Shown in pieces: positions 1 to 5,322 of a stretch of 5,322 nt of DNA (its first letter is position 1; each line of letters begins with the position of its first letter). A model generated the notes under the pieces. The model had not been told where the DNA came from. It saw only the letters and a list, made by a program, of their open reading frames with translations, and made no database searches. Source of the DNA: Thermomicrobiaceae bacterium (GTDB lineage: Bacteria > Chloroflexota > Chloroflexia > Thermomicrobiales > Thermomicrobiaceae). The translations under genes were made by a program, and so were the position numbers. Where the stretch lies: contig SKKR01000284.1 in assembly GCA_007123655.1 (NCBI GenBank), forward strand, positions 1 to 5,322, in the 5' to 3' direction.

Positions 1-150
1 CCGGTTCACGTCTTCGATCCGAAACTGGCGGTACCCATTCGGGGCGCGCGCACCTTCCGGGAGCAAGCCGATTTCCTCGTAGTACCGAACCGTTTTTGGC
101 GTGACACCTGTCTCTCGCGCCACCTCTCCAACGGTTAGATGTTCGTCCAC
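1..150 (-). CDS. MerR-family transcriptional regulator, N-terminal part (3' end cut by window edge)
   Basis: The 50 visible residues form a MerR-type winged helix-turn-helix. Residues 6-20 (LTVGEVARETGVTPK, counted from the start) are the first helix-turn-helix, and the VRYYEEIGLLP block at 21-31 is the family signature. GYRQFRIEDV at 39-48 begins the wing and second helical motif. The family binds dyad operators inside promoters with long spacers and activates by DNA distortion. The start is GTG at 148-150, because GGAGG lies exactly five A residues upstream; no in-frame ATG is visible. The effector-binding C-terminus lies outside the window, so the ligand (metal, redox signal, drug or acyl-CoA) cannot be named. 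The gene lies 85 bp downstream of the Lut-like gene on the same strand, so it may be co-transcribed with it or have its own promoter in the gap. Family assignment is near certain; the target is unknown. Confidence 0.93.
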   Translation of the reverse strand, partial: MDEHLTVGEVARETGVTPKTVRYYEEIGLLPEGARAPNGYRQFRIEDVNR

Positions 151-155
151 TTTTT

Positions 156-160
156 CCTCC
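156..160 (-). promoter_or_regulatory. Shine-Dalgarno site of the MerR-family gene
   Basis: On the minus strand a GGAGG core is followed by AAAAA and then the GTG start codon, an ideal 5-nt spacer. It decides the GTG start over more upstream in-frame non-ATG codons; the frame stays open up to a TGA at 199-201. Confidence 0.8.
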
Positions 161-205
161 AGTTCAGAATTCAGGTCGTCCGATACACCCGTGTTACTTC
201 AGTCT

Positions 206-222
206 GTTCAAATCGCTTGAAC
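206..222. promoter_or_regulatory. Perfect 6-5-6 inverted repeat upstream of the MerR-family gene (candidate operator)
   Basis: GTTCAA and TTGAAC flank a 5-bp centre and pair perfectly. The site lies between the stop of the Lut-like gene and the MerR-family start, 56 bp before the GTG. MerR proteins commonly bind such dyads between -35 and -10 of their own or neighbouring promoters. On the minus strand TTCAAG and TAACAC are 19 bp apart, a spacing typical of MerR promoters, but both match consensus poorly. It is a poor intrinsic terminator: the stem is short and AT-rich, and no T-run follows. The operator role is inferred. Confidence 0.4.
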
Positions 223-235
223 CAAGGTCCAGTGT

Positions 236-2455
236 CTATTCATCCAAACACTCTGCAATCAACTCCATCAGGTGAATCGCCCGCGTATTGCTTCCTCGTG
301 CGTGAAGTCCCCCTTTGATCTGCATCAGGCAACCGGGATTGTCCGACACGAGGATCGGAGCGCCTGTCTCACCAGCATTGGTGAGCTTGCGCTTGAGAAT
401 CGCGCTGGACACCTCGGGGAAGTCCATGGCGAACGATCCGCCGAACCCGCAGCAGACACTCGACTCCACCATCTCGCGAAGCTCCAGTCCCAGCAGGTCC
501 TGAATAATGTACCTGGGTTGCTCTCGGATACCGAGCGCGTTGTGGGTTTGACAGGCGTCGTGGTACGTGACGACCGGTCGATCGCCCGAAGCTGGAAAAG
601 GTTTGACCTTCGCAACGTCGGTGAGAAATGTCGTCGCGTCGACGATTTTCCCGGCCAGATGTTCCACGCGTTCGAGCCACTGCGGGTCATGGCGGAACAG
701 ATGCTGGTAGTCATCCACGATCGCGGCGTAGCAACTGGTCGAGTTGCTCACGATCCAGTCCGCGTCCACTCGCTCCAGCATTCCAACCGTCTGCTCGGCC
801 ATTCGCCGACCCCGGCTCGCGTCTCCCGAGTTGAGCGCGACCAGCCCGCAGCAGTGCTGATCCGGCGGGAAGATGACATGGCAGCCACACGCTTCAAAGA
901 CGGTGATCGCCGCCTCGCCCATCTCCGGCAACAGCCGATCGATCATGCAACCGGGGAAGTACGCCACGGTCTGCCCGGCAACCTGGCTGCCAGGGAAAAC
1001 CGCTGTCGGGGGCTGATCCTCGGGACGCCTGTTCGTGCGTCGGGACCTGACCCGGTCCCGCAGCGGCTTCCGCACTGGGGCCAGCAGGTGCCGGCCCTTC
1101 GTTAGCTTGCCCTGCAGGGGAATGCGCCTGATGTATCCGTCGGAGTCCTTCAACGGCGACGAGGCCCTGGCCGCCAGACGCATCCAGCGGTTGCCATGCT
1201 TCGGGTCCGCCCAGCGCTCGAGCGCTCGATCTTTCATCTTCGTGGCGTGGCCCATGCGCTCGGTGACCCGCTCGCGAACGTCCATGATCATCCGCGGGAT
1301 CGGGATATCGACCGGACAGACGAGCTGGCAGGCATTGCACGAGACGCAAAGGCTCTGCGGGTCCGCCACGTTTTCCAGGCCGTGGTGAATCGCCGTCAGC
1401 GGCAGGCCGATCGGCCCGGTATAGACGTGGCCGAACAGGTGGCCGCTGACGATCTGGTACGGCGGGCAGACATTTGAGCAGGCGCCGCACCGGATGCAGT
1501 AGAGCGAATCGACCAGGTCCTCATCTTCCCGGGCGTCCATACGCCCGTTGTCCAGCAGGACGATGTGGACCTCTTTCGGCCCATGGACCCCGATACTAAG
1601 CTCCAGCTCGATATCCGCACTGCGGCTCGGCCCGGTGATGAACGAGACATAACTGGTCAGTTTCTGGGAGGTGCCGGAGCGGGGCAGGAGTTGCAGCATT
1701 TTCGTGGCGTCTTCCAGTGTCGGCACGATCTTCTCGACGCCCATCACCGCAACATGTACCGGTGGAAGTGTCGTCACCAGCCGACCATTGCCTTCATTGG
1801 TGACCAGCACCAGCGTGCCGGACTCGGCGATGCCGGCGTTGCCCCCGGAGATCCCCATCCCGGCGTCGATGAAGGCCTGGCGAAGCTCCGCCCGGGCGAT
1901 CTTGACGAGTTCGGATGTCTCCGAGGAGACCTTCCGCCGGCCCTTGAGGTTCTTCCGGAAGATTTCGGCGATCTGCTCTCGCGTCTTGTGAATCGCGGGG
2001 GCGATCAGATGCGACGGCGTTTCCCCGGAAAGCTGCAGGATCCACTCCCCGAGATCGGTCTCGACCGCGATAACGCCACGCGTCTCCAGGTACTCGTTGA
2101 GGTGGATCTCCTCCGTCGCCATCGATTTTGACTTGACGGCAAGCTTCACGCCATGTCGCTCCGCCAGGTCGCCGATGATCCGGTTTGCATCCTCCGCCGT
2201 CTTCGCCAGATGGACGGTCGCACCGACGGCTTCAGCCTCTCTGGTGAACTGCTCAACGAGTTCCGGAAGATTCTCGATCGCCCGTTCTTTGATGGACCGG
2301 AACTCGGATCGCATGCCCTCGAAGTCGAGCGGTTTGAACGCGTTGTCGCGCCGGTCCCGGATGGTCGTCAGACCCCTGGTCAGGGCGGTGGCCAGGTCCG
2401 GATCGTTAACGGCCTTGTCGAGCTTTCGCTGGAACTTCCTGTCCCGTGCCGGCAT
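236..2455 (-). CDS. Fused LutB-LutA-type L-lactate oxidation iron-sulfur protein (LUD + 2x[4Fe-4S] + 2x CCG domains)
   Basis: This is a complete 739-residue protein. The N-terminal half is LutB/LldF-like. LTTIRDRRDNAF is at 29-40 and a LUD domain spans about 65-305, with the GGNAGIAESGTLVLV block at 204-218. Two ferredoxin-type motifs follow: C320, C323, C326, C330 and C370, C373, C376, C380, each ending in CP. A basic linker (about 450-490) leads to a LutA/LldE-like half with two CCG domains. The first has C503, CCG at 535-537 and C575. The second has HDAC at 632-635, CCGFGG at 668-673 and C709. In known systems LutA, LutB and LutC oxidise L-lactate to pyruvate in the cytosol, passing electrons through Fe-S clusters. 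All expected cysteines are present, so it looks functional. No LutC (a second LUD protein) is visible. The order B then A is reversed relative to lutABC operons. The start is ATG with a weak ribosome site (GGAACGGA region). Glycolate oxidase GlcF- or GlpC-like roles share the Fe-S/CCG part but lack LUD. The family is firm; the lactate substrate is inferred. Confidence 0.93.
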   Translation of the reverse strand: MPARDRKFQRKLDKAVNDPDLATALTRGLTTIRDRRDNAFKPLDFEGMRSEFRSIKERAIENLPELVEQFTREAEAVGATVHLAKTAEDANRIIGDLAERHGVKLAVKSKSMATEEIHLNEYLETRGVIAVETDLGEWILQLSGETPSHLIAPAIHKTREQIAEIFRKNLKGRRKVSSETSELVKIARAELRQAFIDAGMGISGGNAGIAESGTLVLVTNEGNGRLVTTLPPVHVAVMGVEKIVPTLEDATKMLQLLPRSGTSQKLTSYVSFITGPSRSADIELELSIGVHGPKEVHIVLLDNGRMDAREDEDLVDSLYCIRCGACSNVCPPYQIVSGHLFGHVYTGPIGLPLTAIHHGLENVADPQSLCVSCNACQLVCPVDIPIPRMIMDVRERVTERMGHATKMKDRALERWADPKHGNRWMRLAARASSPLKDSDGYIRRIPLQGKLTKGRHLLAPVRKPLRDRVRSRRTNRRPEDQPPTAVFPGSQVAGQTVAYFPGCMIDRLLPEMGEAAITVFEACGCHVIFPPDQHCCGLVALNSGDASRGRRMAEQTVGMLERVDADWIVSNSTSCYAAIVDDYQHLFRHDPQWLERVEHLAGKIVDATTFLTDVAKVKPFPASGDRPVVTYHDACQTHNALGIREQPRYIIQDLLGLELREMVESSVCCGFGGSFAMDFPEVSSAILKRKLTNAGETGAPILVSDNPGCLMQIKGGLHARGSNTRAIHLMELIAECLDE

Positions 2456-2606
2456 CTGGTATCCGTTCCATTCCGCGCGGACGTCTCAATACGAAACAAC
2501 TACCTGGATGTTATGCCACGACAAGCTGACACTCGATCTTAGCGCATGTGCGGCAAGAACTGGCCAGCAATTCACGACGTCGGCGCAATCGGTCGAGGAC
2601 GGTGTC

Positions 2607-2629
2607 CCGGGCACGAGCCGGTTGCCCGG
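2607..2629. repeat. 7-bp GC-rich inverted repeat in the divergent promoter region
   Basis: CCGGGCA (2607-2613) pairs perfectly with TGCCCGG (2623-2629) across a 9-nt loop. It lies 76 bp upstream of the SDR start codon. It could be an operator dyad or a leader hairpin in the SDR transcript. No T-run follows, so it is not a classical terminator. Confidence 0.4.
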
Positions 2630-2633
2630 TTGC
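2618..2633. repeat. Tandem 8-bp direct repeat CCGGTTGC x2
   Basis: Two exact copies of CCGGTTGC lie head to tail, at 2618-2625 and 2626-2633, overlapping the right arm of the inverted repeat. Further GCCGGT and TGCCCG fragments lie close by. It could be a pair of regulator half-sites or chance in GC-rich DNA. Confidence 0.4.
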
Positions 2634-2690
2634 TGCCCGTCCCGTATCGTGCTCGCGGAGTCAGAGCCGGTGCAGCATTGGATTGTTACG

Positions 2691-2696
2691 AGAGGA
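2691..2696 (+). promoter_or_regulatory. Shine-Dalgarno site of the SDR gene
   Basis: AGAGGA ends 8 nt before the ATG at 2705. It supports that start over the in-frame ATG at 2546. The out-of-frame ATG at 2697 directly abuts the motif, leaving no spacer. Confidence 0.7.
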
Positions 2697-2704
2697 ATGA
2701 CGGG

Positions 2705-3475
2705 ATGAGCAATCAGGTCACCACATCACTGGAAGGAAAGACCGCGGTCGTTACGGGGGGCGGATCCGGCATCGGCCAGGCCATCTCCCAGGTGTTCGCC
2801 GAAGCCGGCGCCAGGGTGCTGGTCGCTGACGTCTCCGAGGATTCCGCGCGCCGGACGGCCGAAGCGATCGGCGAAACGGCTAGCTTCATCCGGGCGGACG
2901 TTTCCTCCGAAGAGAGCGTCGCCGCGCTGGGGGACGCAGCGATGTCGCGGTTTGGCCGGGTGGATATCCTCTGCAATAACGCCGGGATCGGCAGCTACAC
3001 CAACGTCGCGGACGAAACCCCGGAGAACTGGGACCGCGTCTTCGCGGTCAACGCCCGCGGCGTCTTCCTCTGCTGCCGCCGGTTCATTCCCGAGATGATC
3101 TCCAGCGGTGGCGGTACCATCGTGAACATCGCCTCAGTAGCTGGACTGATCGGCCTGAACAACCGGGCAGCCTACTGCGCGAGCAAGGGCGCCGTGATCA
3201 CCCTGACGAAGCAGATCGCGACATCGTATGTCCGGGATGGGATCCGCTGCAACTGTATCTGTCCGGGCACGGTGGACAGCCCGTGGATCGGACGGATCCT
3301 TGAGCAGGCGGACGACCCGCAACGCGAGCGTGAAAATCTGATCGCTCGTCAACCGCTGGGTCGGCTCGGAACGCCGTACGAGGTCGCCAGGGCCGCGCTC
3401 TATGTGGCGTCCGAGGATGCCGGATTCATGAGCGGAAGCTCGCTGGTGATCGATGGCGGTATCCTGGCACAGTAG
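2705..3475 (+). CDS. Classical short-chain dehydrogenase/reductase, BDH2 / 2-keto-3-deoxy-sugar-acid 4-dehydrogenase-like
   Basis: This is a complete 256-residue cytosolic NAD(P)-dependent dehydrogenase of the usual classical-SDR length. The Rossmann motif TGGGSGIG is at 17-24 and D42 ends beta-2, which favours NAD over NADP. NNAG is at 91-94. The catalytic tetrad is N116, S144, Y157 and K161. PGTV is at 187-190 and the C-terminal IDGG at 249-252. The block GIRCNCICPGTVDSP (179-193), with R154, R197 and R215, resembles human BDH2 and the bacterial L-2-keto-3-deoxyfuconate/rhamnonate 4-dehydrogenases, where arginines hold the substrate carboxylate (alignment from memory). An acid substrate is therefore likely: a 2-keto-3-deoxy sugar acid or 3-hydroxybutyrate. 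The start was chosen for its Shine-Dalgarno and because the coding motif begins correctly there; residues upstream of it do not look family-like. It is divergent from the lactate-oxidation gene and convergent with the membrane-protein gene. Family is certain; exact substrate is not, since SDRs switch substrates easily. Confidence 0.93.
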   Translation: MSNQVTTSLEGKTAVVTGGGSGIGQAISQVFAEAGARVLVADVSEDSARRTAEAIGETASFIRADVSSEESVAALGDAAMSRFGRVDILCNNAGIGSYTNVADETPENWDRVFAVNARGVFLCCRRFIPEMISSGGGTIVNIASVAGLIGLNNRAAYCASKGAVITLTKQIATSYVRDGIRCNCICPGTVDSPWIGRILEQADDPQRERENLIARQPLGRLGTPYEVARAALYVASEDAGFMSGSSLVIDGGILAQ

Positions 3476-3493
3476 TCCTGAAAGTGCGGGCGC

Positions 3494-3520
3494 TCCTCGG
3501 ATGCCAATCCGATCCGAGGA
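3494..3520. terminator. Candidate bidirectional terminator stem-loop between convergent genes
   Basis: TCCTCGGAT (3494-3502) and ATCCGAGGA (3512-3520) form a perfect 9-bp stem with a 9-nt loop. It lies 18 bp after the SDR stop and 11 bp after the stop of the opposing gene. No T-tract follows on either strand, so it is not a textbook intrinsic terminator. Its placement in a 56-bp convergent gap still favours termination or 3'-end protection. A smaller alternative stem, CGGAT with ATCCG (3498-3511), overlaps it. Confidence 0.55.
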
Positions 3521-3531
3521 TCCGGAAAGGG

Positions 3532-5322
3532 TTAGGCAATACCACGGACGTTCCAGCTTGCGGCGACTTCAACTGTCCAGGGATCCTGTCCGGGTTCGGA
3601 GACCTGCCGGTGCTCATCGGTCCAGCCGAACATCTGGCGCGAGCGGAGATCCTCTGCGGCGACCTTCGACTGGATCAGCACAGTGGAAGGCATGTCCGTC
3701 ACCAGCCAGCGCAGGCCGAATCGCTGGTAGAGCCGGCCCGGAACCTTCAGCATGACCGCATCCAGCGCGACTCGCAGCAGCAGGTGGTCCGAGCGAATCG
3801 GGCGAGACACGAGATAGGCGAACGCGCCGAATCCGGGTACCGCGGCCAGGGCAATCACGAGCGGCGAGTGGATTCCAGCCGCGTCCCGCCAGGTACCCCG
3901 GTCGATCCGGCCGGTCAGATAGTGCCAGGTGACACGCGACAGCTGGAACGCGGTATATCCCGTCCGGGCAATACTGCCCAGCGGGAAGCGGAGCAGGATC
4001 CCGGTCCCCAGATGGACGCCGAAGTGCGGCATGACCGCCAGAAACTGCGGTGACTGCACTTTCCGGCTCAATTCAGACGCCTCGGCGCCGCTGATCCGAC
4101 CTTCCGCGCGCCAGTTGCGTATCGCCTGCTCGAACCACTGAATGGCCCAGTGCCGGCGTGCACCGGTCGCGTCCGGGGACGATCGTTTCCGGCCCAGTAG
4201 CCGGCTCCAGATGCGTGGTTCGCTGTTGTGCCAGGCACTGGTCGCCTGTTCGGTGTCGTCGAGCGTCGCCAGAAGCGACCGCACCCAGTCATCGCCCATG
4301 CGCTCACGCATCTCGGCTTCATGTCGCGCGATATAGTCGCGCGTAACGTCGAAGAAGATGTCGTCGAACATCGGTACCAGGCCGCGGCTGAACGCTCGTT
4401 TCCAGGCACGAACAGAGGCCAGCGGCGAGACGAGACCGGACTCCAGATCGATCACCCGAAAACGCCCGTCGTTCGTCTGGACCACGTTGTCGGTCGCTCG
4501 CGGTTGCCGCGGATCGATCTGCCAGGTCGGAAAACCAGCCGCTTCAAAGTGTTCCGCCAGATCGGCCAGAAATGTCCGGGCGGCTCTCCGGTCTTCCGGT
4601 TCGCCGCCATCGACAAACTCGCTGGTGATCGCGTAGCGGCCGGCGACCTGATCGATTCCGATGGCCCGGGCCACGTGATTCTCGCCGTACCAGAACTCGG
4701 TCATCCGACCGATCAGATTCCGCCGGAGCACCGCTGCTCGCAGTGCGTGCTGGTTGCGCATATACGGAAACTCGGCCTGAAAGGCCAGCCAGTAGATCGC
4801 CCGCGGCAGGAAACCGGGCCGGTATACCTTGGACACCGTGTTCTGATTGAACACGACCGTACTGGTCAACGCGCGAGCGTGGGGCAATCGTTCATCGTGC
4901 ACGACGTCCGCGGCACGAACCAGCGGGAGGCCTCTGCAGATGCTGTCCACGCGTCGCGCAATCGCGATCATCGGGATCAGCATGAGGCTCCCGATAAGAA
5001 CCGCTGTCAGGACTTCGGCCGGCCAGAGCGCGCCGAACCAGAGCTGCGAGACGGCGACGAGCGGAACGAACGGACCAGCGACGCCCTGTACGGCATACCG
5101 AATGAGCGGGCTCTCCAGGTCACGGGCAACCACGAACAGCAGCCCGAACAACAGGATAGATCCGATCACCTGTGCGCTCGGAAGCACGGCGACTCCCGGG
5201 GCATAAAGTGCGGGCTCGAGAGCGGATGGGTCCGGAACCGACCTGTTGGCGATCCACCGCTCCAGTGCCACGGCAATGCCGGTCGCCGCCGGAACCAGCC
5301 CCGCGACGATAAACGCGCCCCA
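3532..5322 (-). CDS. Multi-pass membrane protein with a degenerate kinase-like central segment (5' end beyond window edge)
   Basis: At least 596 residues are visible, ending at TAA. The frame is open to the right edge, and the codons upstream of the GTG at 5271 encode a hydrophobic stretch (WGAFIVAGLVPAATG), so the true start lies outside the window. Numbering from that GTG, likely membrane segments are at about 34-50, 57-79, 81-105 and 467-489, plus the upstream one. The central part, about 140-280, resembles a kinase or aminoglycoside-phosphotransferase-like fold. VSKVYRPG (146-153) has a candidate ATP lysine, K148. A helix with E197 follows, then SEFVDGGEP as a hinge, D261-N262, and FRVIDLESG (271-279) with a DFG-like D275. 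The usual HxDxxxxN catalytic loop is not intact: the position five before N262 is a proline. It could be a pseudokinase or an atypical phosphotransferase. The rest (about 290-460) is helical and charged. I do not recognise the family. It is convergent with the SDR gene, with no evident functional link. Confidence 0.85.
   Translation of the reverse strand, partial: WGAFIVAGLVPAATGIAVALERWIANRSVPDPSALEPALYAPGVAVLPSAQVIGSILLFGLLFVVARDLESPLIRYAVQGVAGPFVPLVAVSQLWFGALWPAEVLTAVLIGSLMLIPMIAIARRVDSICRGLPLVRAADVVHDERLPHARALTSTVVFNQNTVSKVYRPGFLPRAIYWLAFQAEFPYMRNQHALRAAVLRRNLIGRMTEFWYGENHVARAIGIDQVAGRYAITSEFVDGGEPEDRRAARTFLADLAEHFEAAGFPTWQIDPRQPRATDNVVQTNDGRFRVIDLESGLVSPLASVRAWKRAFSRGLVPMFDDIFFDVTRDYIARHEAEMRERMGDDWVRSLLATLDDTEQATSAWHNSEPRIWSRLLGRKRSSPDATGARRHWAIQWFEQAIRNWRAEGRISGAEASELSRKVQSPQFLAVMPHFGVHLGTGILLRFPLGSIARTGYTAFQLSRVTWHYLTGRIDRGTWRDAAGIHSPLVIALAAVPGFGAFAYLVSRPIRSDHLLLRVALDAVMLKVPGRLYQRFGLRWLVTDMPSTVLIQSKVAAEDLRSRQMFGWTDEHRQVSEPGQDPWTVEVAASWNVRGIA

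Larger units (their letters stand above)
2456..2704. promoter_or_regulatory. Divergent intergenic region between the Lut-like gene and the SDR gene
   Basis: These 249 bp separate two divergently transcribed genes, so both promoters probably lie here. I found no strong sigma-70 match. On the minus strand a TAACAT at about 2511-2516 could be a -10, but its -35 is poor. A GC-rich hairpin and an 8-bp tandem repeat lie nearer the SDR gene. I see no convincing small gene; in-frame upstream codons of the SDR exist but are not family-like. Promoter presence is inferred from gene orientation. Confidence 0.5.

Noticed and set aside
206..222. The GTTCAA dyad as a terminator of the Lut-like gene
   Set aside because: The stem has six pairs, mostly A-T, and no T-run follows on the minus strand, so an operator is the better reading.
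272..1105. Long plus-strand open frame (277 codons) opposite the Lut-like gene
   Set aside because: It lies wholly antisense to a gene with complete, well-recognised motifs, has no family-like sequence and is rich in Arg/His/Leu as expected of a GC-rich shadow frame.
1565..2131. Plus-strand open frame (188 codons) opposite the LUD-domain region
   Set aside because: It is antisense to the conserved LUD domain, with no recognisable motif and no Shine-Dalgarno I could support.
2480..2581. Two GACGTC palindromes (2480-2485 and 2576-2581) in the divergent region as paired operator sites
   Set aside because: They are only 6-bp palindromes with no shared flanking bases, so chance in GC-rich DNA is an adequate explanation.
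2546..2704. 53-codon N-terminal extension of the SDR from ATG 2546
   Set aside because: The added residues are unlike any SDR, the protein from 2705 already has the standard family length, and AGAGGA sits 8 nt before that ATG.
3484..4053. Plus-strand open frame (189 codons) opposite the membrane-protein gene
   Set aside because: It is antisense to a 596-codon frame with clear membrane segments, is Arg/Gly/Pro-rich and low in hydrophobic core, and its start overlaps the hairpin.
5269..5271. GTG at 5271 as the true start of the membrane protein
   Set aside because: The frame stays open to the window edge, and the 17 upstream codons encode a hydrophobic segment continuous with the protein, so the start lies outside the window.

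Overview
This 5.3-kb window is GC-rich bacterial DNA. By eye it holds four protein-coding genes and no RNA gene, insertion sequence or CRISPR array. The high GC, the fused lactate-oxidation protein and an unfamiliar membrane protein would fit a Chloroflexota/Thermomicrobia-like or similar high-GC bacterium. That placement is a weak guess; nothing here fixes the taxon.

Layout, left to right. (1) At 1-150, minus strand, is the N-terminal winged-helix part of a MerR-family regulator, cut by the left edge. It has a clear Shine-Dalgarno and a GTG start. (2) At 236-2455, minus strand, is a 739-residue iron-sulfur protein joining a LutB-like half (LUD domain plus two 4Fe-4S clusters) to a LutA-like half (two CCG cysteine-rich domains). 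It is therefore a single-chain version of two of the three subunits of the LutABC (LldEFG) L-lactate oxidation complex. (3) At 2456-2704 is a 249-bp divergent intergenic region with a GC-rich hairpin overlapping an 8-bp tandem repeat. (4) At 2705-3475, plus strand, is a complete classical short-chain dehydrogenase. Its C-terminal half resembles the BDH2 / 2-keto-3-deoxy-L-fuconate (or L-rhamnonate) 4-dehydrogenase branch. (5) At 3476-3531 is a short convergent gap with a perfect 9-bp stem-loop, probably a shared terminator. (6) At 3532-5322, minus strand, is a multi-pass membrane protein with a central cytosolic segment that looks like a degenerate kinase/phosphotransferase fold. Its start lies beyond the right edge.

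How the genes may work together (inference). The non-phosphorylative diketo-hydrolase route for L-fucose or L-rhamnose uses an SDR to oxidise the 2-keto-3-deoxy acid, after which a hydrolase releases pyruvate and L-lactate. A LutB-LutA protein would oxidise that L-lactate. The divergent pair may therefore be two steps of one deoxy-sugar acid pathway, possibly under the MerR-type regulator downstream of the Lut gene. No hydrolase, dehydratase or transporter is visible in the window, so this remains a hypothesis. The membrane protein is convergent to the SDR and probably belongs to a separate unit.
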